Shown here: positions 16,880 through 26,710 of the stretch, piece after piece | How the letters are laid out: each line of letters begins with the position of its first letter | How positions within the stretch are numbered: position 1 is the first letter of the stretch | DNA from: Mucilaginibacter roseus | GTDB lineage: Bacteria > Bacteroidota > Bacteroidia > Sphingobacteriales > Sphingobacteriaceae | NCBI RefSeq assembly: GCF_021215455.1 | Contig: NZ_JAJPWV010000001.1 | Coordinates: 1-64,000 of the forward strand | DNA length: 64,000 bases | Reading direction: 5' to 3' | The notes under the pieces: model-generated | The model's database searches: none | Told to the model about the DNA's origin: nothing | Seen by the model: only the letters and a program-made list of their open reading frames with translations | Position numbers and translations under genes: made by a program

Positions 16880-19800
16880 GTTTTATATTTTATTAGTACT
16901 CATTTTTAGCATACATAACGCCATTGCACAAAAAGGCCCGGTAAGTTACCGGGTCATTTTTATTGGTGACGCCGGTGAAATGGACAAGCAGCAGGAAGCT
17001 GTGCTTGCCCATGCAACAGCGCAAACTATACCCGGTAAAAGTATGGTTATGTATTTGGGCGATAATATTTACCCGCACGGCATGGGTTTGCCGGGTAGCC
17101 CGGAGCAAAAGCAAACCGAGGATATTTTACGGTCACAATACCAGCCATTCAGGGCTAAAGGCGTACCGGTTTATTTTATTCCGGGTAACCATGATTGGGA
17201 CAGGATGGGTCCGCAGGGGCTGGCCAAAATAAAACAGCAATGGGCTTTTTTGGATGCGCAGCAGGATAGCCTGCTTAAACTTGTTCCGCGCGATGGATGC
17301 CCTGACCCAGTAGAGATCAACCTTACAGATAGCCTTACCATTATTGCTTTCGATAGCGAGTGGTGGCTTTTCCCCTTTAGTAAAGATAACCCTGAGGCCG
17401 AGTGCGATTGCAACAGCCGCCAGGATATTCTGGCACGAATGCAGCAGTTGTTCGATAAAAACAAAGGTAAAACGATATTGCTGGCATCGCACCACCCTTT
17501 TAAAACCTATGGTACACATGGCGGATACTTTTCGCTGAAGGATCATATTTTTCCGCTGACTGCCGCAAAGAAGAATCTATACATCCCGTTGCCGGTAATC
17601 GGTTCATTGTACCCCATGCTGCGCACGCTTTTCACTAACCCTGAAGATACCGGGCATCCGCTGTATAAAAACATGATACAGAGTGTTGATAGGGTCTTTA
17701 ATGGTTATCCCGATCTGATACACGTTGCAGGGCATGAGCATGGCTTGCAATTTATCAAGAACAAAAAAATGGTACAGGTAGTAAGCGGCGCTGGCGCCAA
17801 GCGTACCTATGCCAAAAAAGGTAGATATTCGCTTTTTGCTGATGCTACTCAAGGCTACGTTACTGCCGATATGATGGCCGACAAAAGCATGGTCTTCACC
17901 TACTACATTTTTGCGGATCAGGGCGTAAAACAGGCGTTTAAATATACGCAGCCATTTGTAAAGGTTAATTACCGCGATTCGATACCCAAACCGATTGCTG
18001 CCGATAGCATGGTGATTGCGGTAAGGCCTGAATACAACAAAGGCGGTAGCATGCACCGCTTTTTCTTTGGTGAAAATTACCGTAAGGAATGGGCCGAGCC
18101 AACTAAGCTACCGGTTATCCGCCTGTCGCAAATACATGGAGGCTTAAAACCAACGCAGTTGGGCGGCGGCTATCAATCCAAATCATTACGCCTGGTTGAT
18201 GGAAACGGCAAGGAATGGGTATTGCGCAGTGTTGAAAAAAGCCCCGAGAAAGTGTTGCCGGGCGAGTTGCAGGAAACCTTTGCCAAGGATTGGGTGAACG
18301 ATGCCATGAGCGCGCAGCATCCGTATTCGGCATTAATAATACCACCTTTGGCTGATGCGGCGAAAGTGCCCCATGCTAACCCGATTATCGGCATCGTATC
18401 GCCGGATAAAAATTTGGGTAAGTATGGAGCCATATTCAACAACATGGTATGCTTGTTAGAGGAGCGCGAGCCTATCGGCGACTCAAAAAATACGCTGAAA
18501 ACCATCAAGGCACTTAATAAAGACAACGACAATAAGTTTGACGCCCGCGAATTTGTACGTGCCCGTTTGCTCGATTTGCTGGTAGGCGACTGGGACCGCC
18601 ATGAAGATCAATGGCGCTGGGCCGAAAAGAAACAAGGTGATAACACAGTTTATACAGCCGTTCCGCGCGACCGTGACCAGGCTTTATATGTGAACGAAGG
18701 CTTATTTCCAGGTATTGCGGGGTTGCCTTGGGTGGTACCTACCCTGCAGGGCTTTGATAGCGATATACCATATGTGAAATGGTCGATTTTCAAATCGAGA
18801 TTTTTAAATATGTATCCGCAGGCTAACTTTAGTTACCAGGAGTGGATGAAAATGGCAAACGAGTTTGTAGCCGCAGAAAACGACCAGGTACTTGAAGCCG
18901 GCTTAAAAAGATTGCCCGCCGAAATCTACGCCATCCGACATGATGAATTGCTGGCCAAGCTCAAAAAGCGCAGGGATAACATACCGGCAGCAATGGCCAG
19001 GTACTACAAGTTTGTAAACAAGATTGTTGATATACGTACGACCGATAAAAATGAGCTGGTGGAAATAACTGGCGATACCGCGCGCTCGCTCAAAGTAGTC
19101 ATCAAAAAAATAAATAAAGATGGCAAAACGGAAGATGTGCTTATGAATAACACATTCGACCATGATATTACCAAAGAGATAAGGCTGTATGTAGAGGATG
19201 GTGATGATCATGTGATCATTGATAACAAAACATCGCCAATAAAGCTCAAGGTCATCGGTAAAAAAGGGGATAAGGTTTACGAGATAGCCAATACCACCAA
19301 AAGCATCCCGCTTTATAACAAGGGTAACAACATCACATTTAAGGGAGACAGTAGCCGCTTTAAAAAGCATTTAAGGGCTGACAGCGCCAACACAGCCTTT
19401 GTACCGGTTGATTTATACAACAAGCTTATACCGCTGGCAACCGGCGCTTTAAATGCCGACGATGGTTTAATATTAGGCCTGGGTTTTAAATACATACACC
19501 AGGAGGGCTTCCGTAAGACGCCTTATTATGATGCGCATCAGCTCATGGTGAGTCATTCATTTGCAACAAAAGCTTTCCGTATTAAATATAACGCCGAGTG
19601 GATGGAAGCAATTGGAAAAGCCGACATAACTTTGCAGGCGTTAATACAAGCCCCGGATAATACCGCTAACTTTTTTGGTCGTGGTAATGAAACAGATTTT
19701 GACCGGGTGGGCAACTGGAAACGCTTTTATCGTACGCGATATAATACCATCGAGATTGATCCGGCCTTGAGGTGGAGAACATCACCGGGTACTTCGGTAA

Positions 19801-20480
19801 GCATAGGGCCATCGTTTCAGTCTTACCATTTGGATAAAGACGATAATGCCGGCCGTTTTATCAACAATACATCGCTTATCGGCTCATATGATAGCGCAAC
19901 GGTTGATAAGGATAAACTGCACGCCGGTGTTGTGTTCAACTTTATAAGCGATAAGCGTAATAACCCGGTGCTGCCAACCTGGGGCAACATGGTTAACATT
20001 AAAGTGGAGGGATATGCAGGGTTAAACAGCTACTCAAAGTCGTACATACAAATATTGCCAGAAGTGGCCTTTTATAAAAGCCTTACATCAAGCGGCTCAA
20101 TAGTACTTGCCGACAGGATTGGCGGCGGTGTTACCATTGGTAAAACGGCGTTCTATCAATCATTATTCCTTGGCGGTATTCAAAATTTGCAGGGTTTTCG
20201 TCAGTACAGGTTTGCCGGCCAGCATAGTGCCTACAATAACCTGGAACTGCGAATTAAACTGGGCGATTTTGCCAGCTACATACTACCAGGCCAATTTGGC
20301 ATAACCGGCTTTTTTGATATTGGCCGCGTTTGGGAAAAAGGCGAACAAAGCGATAAATGGCATATTGGCAACGGCGGTGGCATCTATTTTGCACCTGCAC
20401 GTATGGCCGTTTTACAATTAGTCGCCGGGCATTCTGACGAAGGCTGGTACCCCTACATATCTATGAAATTTAGATATTAA
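16869..20480 (+). CDS. Calcineurin-like phosphatase, kinase-like domain and Omp85-type barrel fusion
   Basis: 1203 residues from the ATG at 16869, which overlaps the PAP2 stop. Signal peptide of about 21 residues. Residues 25-300 are a metallophosphoesterase with all motifs: GDAG (33-36), GDNIY (64-68), GNHD (106-109), SHHP, and GHEH (288-291). Residues about 390-700 hold a domain with GKEWVLRSVEK, then GDWDRHEDQW (573-582) and PRDRDQAL (D601/D603), a pattern like the catalytic loop and metal Asp of CotH, FAM20 and type II PI4 kinases. From about 850 to the end is a beta-barrel with the Omp85 motif LQGFRQYRF and YNNLELRIKL, ending MKFRY. The phosphatase would face the periplasm, tethered to an outer-membrane barrel. 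The kinase-like assignment is inference. Confidence 0.82.
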   Translation: MRNKFYILLVLIFSIHNAIAQKGPVSYRVIFIGDAGEMDKQQEAVLAHATAQTIPGKSMVMYLGDNIYPHGMGLPGSPEQKQTEDILRSQYQPFRAKGVPVYFIPGNHDWDRMGPQGLAKIKQQWAFLDAQQDSLLKLVPRDGCPDPVEINLTDSLTIIAFDSEWWLFPFSKDNPEAECDCNSRQDILARMQQLFDKNKGKTILLASHHPFKTYGTHGGYFSLKDHIFPLTAAKKNLYIPLPVIGSLYPMLRTLFTNPEDTGHPLYKNMIQSVDRVFNGYPDLIHVAGHEHGLQFIKNKKMVQVVSGAGAKRTYAKKGRYSLFADATQGYVTADMMADKSMVFTYYIFADQGVKQAFKYTQPFVKVNYRDSIPKPIAADSMVIAVRPEYNKGGSMHRFFFGENYRKEWAEPTKLPVIRLSQIHGGLKPTQLGGGYQSKSLRLVDGNGKEWVLRSVEKSPEKVLPGELQETFAKDWVNDAMSAQHPYSALIIPPLADAAKVPHANPIIGIVSPDKNLGKYGAIFNNMVCLLEEREPIGDSKNTLKTIKALNKDNDNKFDAREFVRARLLDLLVGDWDRHEDQWRWAEKKQGDNTVYTAVPRDRDQALYVNEGLFPGIAGLPWVVPTLQGFDSDIPYVKWSIFKSRFLNMYPQANFSYQEWMKMANEFVAAENDQVLEAGLKRLPAEIYAIRHDELLAKLKKRRDNIPAAMARYYKFVNKIVDIRTTDKNELVEITGDTARSLKVVIKKINKDGKTEDVLMNNTFDHDITKEIRLYVEDGDDHVIIDNKTSPIKLKVIGKKGDKVYEIANTTKSIPLYNKGNNITFKGDSSRFKKHLRADSANTAFVPVDLYNKLIPLATGALNADDGLILGLGFKYIHQEGFRKTPYYDAHQLMVSHSFATKAFRIKYNAEWMEAIGKADITLQALIQAPDNTANFFGRGNETDFDRVGNWKRFYRTRYNTIEIDPALRWRTSPGTSVSIGPSFQSYHLDKDDNAGRFINNTSLIGSYDSATVDKDKLHAGVVFNFISDKRNNPVLPTWGNMVNIKVEGYAGLNSYSKSYIQILPEVAFYKSLTSSGSIVLADRIGGGVTIGKTAFYQSLFLGGIQNLQGFRQYRFAGQHSAYNNLELRIKLGDFASYILPGQFGITGFFDIGRVWEKGEQSDKWHIGNGGGIYFAPARMAVLQLVAGHSDEGWYPYISMKFRY

Positions 20481-20497
20481 GATAACACACCAATAAA

Positions 20498-22843
20498 ATG
20501 CACACCGAAATACTTGAAATAAACCAGGACCAATGCGTTGTTTGCCAGGTTGAAACAAGGCTGTCCTTTAAACCGCTTGTAGATCACCTGCAGGAGCGGT
20601 TAAAAACCGAGCATCCTATAAAAGCGCAGTTCTACAAGTTTTTGCTTGAAAAACTGAGCGAGTTACAGGCTACGGATTACATTGTAAAAGTGGCTGAACT
20701 GGAGAAATACCAGGAGATGCTGGTACTTATATACACTATACTAACGCCGCTGGTAGCCAGCGAAAAAGAATTTTTTTGGGCGATGAGTACCCCCGTGCCC
20801 GATAAGATATTTTTTAGCACCGACGCCTTTTATAACTTTTACACTAATAACGCTGAGGTAGCGCACGTTGAAGGGTTTGAAGAAACGGATCATATTGAGA
20901 AAAAACAGCTGCAATTTATTTATCAGCTGATTTTAAAGCGGTTTTACAATTTTACCTCGGTATTTAAGGATGAGAAGGTGTTAACTTACACCGATCCGGT
21001 TAGTCACCTAAACAAGTACTTTAGCATACATGCCGACACCAGCTTCATCAATATCTTTGTTGACGGCGAACTGCCCGTGCTCGACTTTGAAAAAATTGGC
21101 GAGCAAATGCATGAAGGGCGGGAGCTGGAAATACTCGCCGATATATTGCCGCTGCACCACTTCAGGCTCGAAGGCTTTACTATACTTACACTTACCGATA
21201 TCACCATGACGCGTGCTATCGATAACCTGCGTTCGGTTTTGGTTGAGCATGCTGACGAACGTGCAGCTTATCCGCTGGTGATCCAATCGTTAAAAACATT
21301 GGCGGGCAATGCCGATATTGAGTTTGGCATTATGCCGTTTTTAACGCTTAATGATAAGCTTGTTTTTGACTCGGACGATTGTAAGGACAGCGTGTTGATT
21401 GATGCCGCGTCAGAAGCGGGTATTGCCGATGAGGTAATGTACGCCCTGGTTGAAGAATATCGCAAAAATCCGCGCCCTATCATTTATACCAAGATAACCG
21501 ACGAGAAAGCGGTAGATAACGTGATGCTTCGCATCATTAAACAGGCCGGCATCTGCGCCTACACGCTCATCCCGATTTACTATAACAAAAAGCTGGCGGG
21601 TGCTATGGAACTGCACTCAACCAAGGAGTTGATTATTGATGAGGTGCTTTTATCAAAGCTACAACGTGCGCTGCCATTGCTGGCTCAATTGTTTCAGTAC
21701 AGTATTGACAGGTTTAATTCTGCTATTGATTCCATCCTTAAAGATAAATTTACGGCCCTGCAACCATCCGTACAATGGAAGTTTAATGAGGTAGCGCTTA
21801 ACTACCTGCGCGGACTAAAAAACAGCGACCGGCTACCGGTTATTGATACCGTGGTGTTTGAAAATATGTATCCATTGTTTGGCGCTATCGATATACGCAA
21901 TTCAACTATTGAGCGCAACATGGCCCTTCAGGAAGACTTATCGCAGTTGCTCAATATGCTTTGCGATGCGCTTGTAGCGGTGAAAAAGCATGTAGATATG
22001 AGCTTGATAGATAAGCTTATATATAATGTTAAGGAATGGAAGGTGCGGATAAGCGATTACACCAACTCTAATGACGAGGTTATGCTTCGGGCGTTTCTGG
22101 ATAACGAGGTTGATCCGTTGTTAAAGCATATCCGCTCAGGGCACCCGGCAACTGCCGCAGTAATAAACGAATATTTTAATTCGGTACGTGAGGAGAGCGG
22201 CATTGCTTACCAGAAAAGGCGTGAACTTGAGGCGTCAATGCAGCTTGTAAACACCTCCGTAAGCCATTACCTGGAAAAAGCCCAAGCTATGTTGCAAAAA
22301 TCGTATCCGTGTTATTTCAGCAAATTCCGTACGGATGGGGTTGAATATGATATTTACATCGGCCAGGCAATAGCGCCCGAAATGCCGTTTAACGAGGTTT
22401 ACCTTAAAAACCTACGTTTGTGGCAAATACGCTCAATGGTGGAGATAGCGCGGTTAACCGCCGGGTTATCAAAAAATATGCGAAAGCCGCTGCATACTAC
22501 CCATATGATATTCATTCATTCAAACCCGATCAACATCAGTTTCAGGAATGATGAGCGGAGGTTTGATGTGGAAGGTGCCTATAACATCCGCTACGAAGTA
22601 GTTAAAAAACGGATAGACAAGGTATTGGTTAAAGGTACAGCTGAGCGCCTCACGCAACCGGGAAAAATAGCGCTGGTTTACTTTAACCAGAACGAGGCGG
22701 GTGAGTATCTTGAGTACATTCAATATTTACAGGAGCAGGGATATTTAACAGGCGGTGTTGAGCAATTGGATCTGGAAGAATTGCAAGGCGTATCCGGACT
22801 TAAAGCGTTACGTGCCACGGTTAATTATGTTGATGCCGAATAA
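20498..22843 (+). CDS. GAF-like domain protein of unknown function
   Basis: 781 residues, cytoplasmic (no signal or membrane helix). The N-terminal 230 residues are helical. About 240-410 looks like a GAF fold, ending CAYTLIPIYYNKKLAGAMEL then a long helix. At 461-470 is LFGAIDIRNST, a DIRxST motif that in Bacteroidota relatives I recall as DIRGSS; it superficially resembles class III cyclase metal-site sequence, but no second Asp motif follows. The rest is helical with a C-terminal alpha/beta segment. The start is 17 bp after the Omp85 fusion gene, so it is in the operon. It may be a small-molecule sensor for the pathway. I do not recognise a named family. Confidence 0.7.
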   Translation: MHTEILEINQDQCVVCQVETRLSFKPLVDHLQERLKTEHPIKAQFYKFLLEKLSELQATDYIVKVAELEKYQEMLVLIYTILTPLVASEKEFFWAMSTPVPDKIFFSTDAFYNFYTNNAEVAHVEGFEETDHIEKKQLQFIYQLILKRFYNFTSVFKDEKVLTYTDPVSHLNKYFSIHADTSFINIFVDGELPVLDFEKIGEQMHEGRELEILADILPLHHFRLEGFTILTLTDITMTRAIDNLRSVLVEHADERAAYPLVIQSLKTLAGNADIEFGIMPFLTLNDKLVFDSDDCKDSVLIDAASEAGIADEVMYALVEEYRKNPRPIIYTKITDEKAVDNVMLRIIKQAGICAYTLIPIYYNKKLAGAMELHSTKELIIDEVLLSKLQRALPLLAQLFQYSIDRFNSAIDSILKDKFTALQPSVQWKFNEVALNYLRGLKNSDRLPVIDTVVFENMYPLFGAIDIRNSTIERNMALQEDLSQLLNMLCDALVAVKKHVDMSLIDKLIYNVKEWKVRISDYTNSNDEVMLRAFLDNEVDPLLKHIRSGHPATAAVINEYFNSVREESGIAYQKRRELEASMQLVNTSVSHYLEKAQAMLQKSYPCYFSKFRTDGVEYDIYIGQAIAPEMPFNEVYLKNLRLWQIRSMVEIARLTAGLSKNMRKPLHTTHMIFIHSNPINISFRNDERRFDVEGAYNIRYEVVKKRIDKVLVKGTAERLTQPGKIALVYFNQNEAGEYLEYIQYLQEQGYLTGGVEQLDLEELQGVSGLKALRATVNYVDAE

Positions 22844-22878
22844 TATTACCCTATTGAATAGCATAAAAATAACGCGCT

Positions 22879-25455
22879 ATGCCTAAATCATTTTACCGGT
22901 TTTTAGTTATAGCGTTGCTGTATTTAGCGCCGGCGAACCTTTTAGCTCAAACTCTGCAAGATAATGACAGCATTGTTGTAAGCGCAGCGCCCGAGTATAA
23001 TAAGGTAAGTAAATTGCACCGGTTTTTTCTGGGTAATCATAACCGGGCAATATGGGCGGCACCTGTTAAGCTACGTGTTGTTCATTTATCAACCGAAAAA
23101 GGTGGTATGAAAATAGTGCAGCTCGGCGGCGGTATGCAAACCCGGTCGTTACGCTTGCAGGATTCAACCGGCAGGCAATGGGCTTTACGCACCTTGCAAA
23201 AATACCCCGACCGCAAGCTGCCCGAAAATCTGAAGAAAACAGTTGCGCGGGATATTTTGCAGGATCAGGTATCGTCAGCTCATCCTTACAGCGCATTGGC
23301 CGTGCCGCCGTTGGCCTCCGCCCTGGGTATACCGCATTCCAACCCGGAGATTGTTTACGTAGCCGACGACCCGGCATTGGGCGACTATCGAAAAGATTTT
23401 GCTAACCAGGTTTTTTTGTTGGAAGAGCGGGAACCGCTTGATGCCGAAAAAACTTATAATACCGGTAAAGTACAACAAAAAATACGCGACGATAACGATA
23501 ACAAGGTAGACGAGAAGCTGGTATTACGTGCCCGTTTGCTGGATATGTTGCTGGGTGATTGGGACCGGCACGACGACCAATGGCGCTGGGAAAAGCTTGG
23601 GGGTAAAAACGGCGATATTTATAAACCCGTTCCGCGCGACCGTGACCAGGTGTTTTATTATACCGATGGTGTTTTTCCATGGATCGTATCGCACCAATGG
23701 CTGGCTTCAAAATTTCAGGGCTATGGTGATCACATCAGGGACATAAAAGGCTGGAACGTGCAGGCGCGTTATTTCGATAGGTATTTCTTAAACAGATTGG
23801 ATGAGAATGATTGGAAAGAACAAATTGCTTACGTACAAAAAACATTGACCGATGAACTGATCACCGCATCAGTCAAAAGAATGCCTGATACCGTTTACAA
23901 GATATCCGGCAACAAAATAGTAGCCAACTTTATATCGCGCCGAAACCTGTTGATGAAGCAGGCTCTGGAATACTACCGATTTATAAGTAAGTATGTAGAC
24001 ATACCGGCAACCGACAAGCACGACGGTTTTGCCATCACCAACAATGCTGACGGCAGTTTGCGGGTTACGGTTAATAAGATCAAGAAGAACGGCAGTGTGG
24101 ATCATTCCACTTACAAGCGTACCTTTTATCCGGATATTACCAGCGAGGTGAGGCTGTATGGCTTTGATAACAGCGACAGGTTTACCGTTAGCGGATCAAC
24201 ACCTTCAAAAATAAAGCTGCGCATTGTGGCCGGTACTGGTACTGACACCATACGCATAGCTGATAGCCTGCATAACAAGAAGAATATCTATGTGTACGAT
24301 TTAAAGCAGGAAAGCAACGTGTTACCATCCCCCTCTCAAGCCAGGTTAAAGCTGTCAACGGATAGTTCGGTTAACCGTTACGAGCGCGAAAGCTTTAAGT
24401 ACGACCGCTTTGCCATCATAACCCTGGCCAACTACGGGGTTGATAAGGGTATCTCGCTGATTGGTGGTTTCTCTTACGAAAAACACGGCTTCCGTAAAGA
24501 GCCATACGCGTATAGGCACGAATTCCTGACGGAATACTCACTGGCGCGAAAATCATTTGTGTTTACTTATACCGGCGATTTTATCAAGCTATTTGGTAAT
24601 ACCAACCTGATGGTTAACCTCAAAGCGCGGGGGCCTAATAACGTAAGTAACTTTTTTGGTTTGGGTAACGAGAGTATATTTGTTAACCGAGGACGGCGCG
24701 AGATCGGTTATTACCGTAACCGCTATGATTTAATAACCGGCGATGTATCGCTTTATCAAAACATAAACAAATGGCGTTTCAGCGCTGGGTTGGCCGGGCA
24801 GTTTTATACCGCATCGAAAAATAATAACGAACGGAAATTTTTAAATTTGTATGATCAGCAAAACCCGGATCAGCAGGTATTTGCCGACAGGGCTTATGCC
24901 GGTTTCATAACAAATGCCGGGTTAGATACGCGTAATAAAGCACTGATTCCTACGCAAGGTGTGTTTTGGAATACCACTTTTTCGGGCTATGCAGGGGTAA
25001 GCGGCGGGCATAATAAATATATGCAGCTGCAATCGGAGTTTGGCTTTGTTGTTAACCCGGATCGTGATTCGGTTTGGGTGATTATAAACCGCACCGGCGG
25101 CGGCCGTATTTTTGGTGATGCGGAATATTTCCAAAAAGTGAAGTTAGGTGGCCTGGCTAACCTGCGCGGCTTCCATACTAATCGTTTCACAGGCGAAACC
25201 ATGCTTTACAATAATCTGGAAACCCGTATAAAGTTATTTGATTTCAACTCCTATCTGCTTCCCGGTTCGTTTGGCTTGATCGGGTTTACGGATGCCGGCA
25301 GGGTATGGTCGCCCGGCGAAAATTCAGATAAAATACACGTTGGCTACGGCGGTGGCTTGTATTTGATACCTGCCCGATTAGTGCTTATCGAGGCTACAAT
25401 GGGTTTTTCGCGTGAGGGTGCCATCCCTTATATCTCCCTGGGCATGCATTTTTAA
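22879..25455 (+). CDS. Kinase-like domain and Omp85-type outer-membrane barrel protein
   Basis: 858 residues with a signal peptide ending NLLAQ. It is a paralogue of the 1203-residue protein encoded at 16869 but lacks the phosphatase domain. Shared parts: SAAPEYNKVSKLHRFFLGNH near the N-terminus, GRQWALRTLQK, GDWDRHDDQW (226-235) and PRDRDQVF (D254/D256), then a C-terminal barrel with LANLRGFHTNRF, YNNLETRIKLFDF and a terminal Phe. The barrel should insert in the outer membrane, with the kinase-like part periplasmic. It is 35 bp after the GAF-like gene and closes the operon. Confidence 0.82.
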   Translation: MPKSFYRFLVIALLYLAPANLLAQTLQDNDSIVVSAAPEYNKVSKLHRFFLGNHNRAIWAAPVKLRVVHLSTEKGGMKIVQLGGGMQTRSLRLQDSTGRQWALRTLQKYPDRKLPENLKKTVARDILQDQVSSAHPYSALAVPPLASALGIPHSNPEIVYVADDPALGDYRKDFANQVFLLEEREPLDAEKTYNTGKVQQKIRDDNDNKVDEKLVLRARLLDMLLGDWDRHDDQWRWEKLGGKNGDIYKPVPRDRDQVFYYTDGVFPWIVSHQWLASKFQGYGDHIRDIKGWNVQARYFDRYFLNRLDENDWKEQIAYVQKTLTDELITASVKRMPDTVYKISGNKIVANFISRRNLLMKQALEYYRFISKYVDIPATDKHDGFAITNNADGSLRVTVNKIKKNGSVDHSTYKRTFYPDITSEVRLYGFDNSDRFTVSGSTPSKIKLRIVAGTGTDTIRIADSLHNKKNIYVYDLKQESNVLPSPSQARLKLSTDSSVNRYERESFKYDRFAIITLANYGVDKGISLIGGFSYEKHGFRKEPYAYRHEFLTEYSLARKSFVFTYTGDFIKLFGNTNLMVNLKARGPNNVSNFFGLGNESIFVNRGRREIGYYRNRYDLITGDVSLYQNINKWRFSAGLAGQFYTASKNNNERKFLNLYDQQNPDQQVFADRAYAGFITNAGLDTRNKALIPTQGVFWNTTFSGYAGVSGGHNKYMQLQSEFGFVVNPDRDSVWVIINRTGGGRIFGDAEYFQKVKLGGLANLRGFHTNRFTGETMLYNNLETRIKLFDFNSYLLPGSFGLIGFTDAGRVWSPGENSDKIHVGYGGGLYLIPARLVLIEATMGFSREGAIPYISLGMHF

Positions 25456-25688
25456 TAAGGATTTGAGGCTATAAAGCCAATTGATGCAATAGTTGCTAAA
25501 ACATTTTAAATATTTGTAAAAAGATTTCTTTAAAGTGTATCAATTACAATAAATTTGAAATTCAACCATTGTGTATTATAATTATATTTTATTTTGCTTT
25601 TTAGTACTTAATTGATTTAATAGTCGCCACTGCTTGAGAGCAAAACCATATAAACCTTAACAATTTTTTAGATCTAATATCCCGTCAA
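25456..25688. other. AT-rich intergenic region before the LacI gene
   Basis: 233 bp of AT-rich sequence with no open frame and no clear hairpin terminator for the operon that ends at 25455. It probably contains the promoter of the LacI-type regulator, but I cannot place a convincing TAnnTTTG box. Confidence 0.5.
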
Positions 25689-26708
25689 ATGTCGAAGAAG
25701 AGGCTGTCAATAGTTGATATAGCAAATAACCTTAATATATCTAAAACCACGGTATCATTTATACTTAACGGTCGTGCTAAAGAAAAGCGCATCAGTACCG
25801 ATATGGTTGAGAAGGTGCTTAAGTACGTTAAAGAAGTTGGTTATAAGCCAAATTCACTTGCCAAAAGTTTGCGTACCGGTAAATCAAACACTATTGGGCT
25901 TATTGTTGAGGATATTTCTAACCCGTTCTTTGGTTCAATTGCCCGTTTGATAGAAGATAAGGCCTATAAAAACGGTTACAAAATTATTTATTGCAGCACG
26001 TATAACGATACGCAGAAGACCAAGGATATGATCAATATGTTTCGCGACAGGCATGTTGACGGCTATATTATAGCCCCGCCGCAAGGGGTGGAAGAGGATA
26101 TAGCTTCGCTGATCACCGAGTCGATGCCTGTGGTATTGTTTGACCGCTATTTGCCGACTATTGATACCGATTACGTGGTGGTGAACAATCAGTTCAGCGC
26201 CTATAATGCCACGCAATACCTGGTAGGGCAGGGCTATAAAAACATAGCGCTGATAACCTTTGCTAACGACCAGACCCAAATGGTTGACCGTATAAAAGGT
26301 TACCAGATGGCGCTAAAGGAGCATGGTCTGAAACAACTGATTAAGGAGTTACCTTTTGCTGAAGATCTGACGGAATCTATCACCGCGTTCCTGAAATCGC
26401 GCAAAGGTATTGATGCTGTATTGTTTGGCACTAACCGCGATGCTACCTATGGTATTAAAATAATGCACAGCCTTGGCATTCGTATTCCTGAGGATATAGC
26501 CGTTATCTCATTTGATGATTCGGACGCTTTTGAACTTCATTCGCCGCCAATTACTACCGTAGCGCAACCTATTGAGGATATGGCCGAGCACATAATCACC
26601 ATTTTGCTTGATAAGCTGAACAATAACGGCGTAGGTACTAAAAATCAATCCATCGTATTACATACTGATTTAGTGGTAAGAGGCTCATCGCAACCTGCAA
26701 AAAAGTAG
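25689..26708 (+). CDS. LacI/PurR-family transcriptional regulator
   Basis: 339 residues. N-terminal LacI HTH: SIVDIANNLNISKTTVSFIL then the hinge helix region YKPNSLAKSLRTGKS. The periplasmic-binding-like domain starts TIGLIVEDISNPFFGSIARL and contains DGYIIAPPQ, AVISFDDSDAFELHSPPITT and VAQPIEDMAEHI. The regulator should bind a sugar or nucleotide-type effector. No sugar-utilisation genes are nearby, so the regulon is unknown. Its stop is only 2 bp from the stop of the convergent MscS gene. Confidence 0.9.
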   Translation: MSKKRLSIVDIANNLNISKTTVSFILNGRAKEKRISTDMVEKVLKYVKEVGYKPNSLAKSLRTGKSNTIGLIVEDISNPFFGSIARLIEDKAYKNGYKIIYCSTYNDTQKTKDMINMFRDRHVDGYIIAPPQGVEEDIASLITESMPVVLFDRYLPTIDTDYVVVNNQFSAYNATQYLVGQGYKNIALITFANDQTQMVDRIKGYQMALKEHGLKQLIKELPFAEDLTESITAFLKSRKGIDAVLFGTNRDATYGIKIMHSLGIRIPEDIAVISFDDSDAFELHSPPITTVAQPIEDMAEHIITILLDKLNNNGVGTKNQSIVLHTDLVVRGSSQPAKK

Positions 26709-26710
26709 TG

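Noticed and set aside
21882..21910. A class III cyclase active site (FxDIxxST-like) that would complete a Pycsar system with the HD-PycTM gene
   Set aside because: LFGAIDIRNST is followed by helical sequence without the second metal Asp or substrate motifs, so cyclase activity is not supported.
12102..25455. A phage-defence island
   Set aside because: Except for the PycTM-like domain, the genes are phosphate-metabolic and envelope-type, and no nuclease or toxin module accompanies them.
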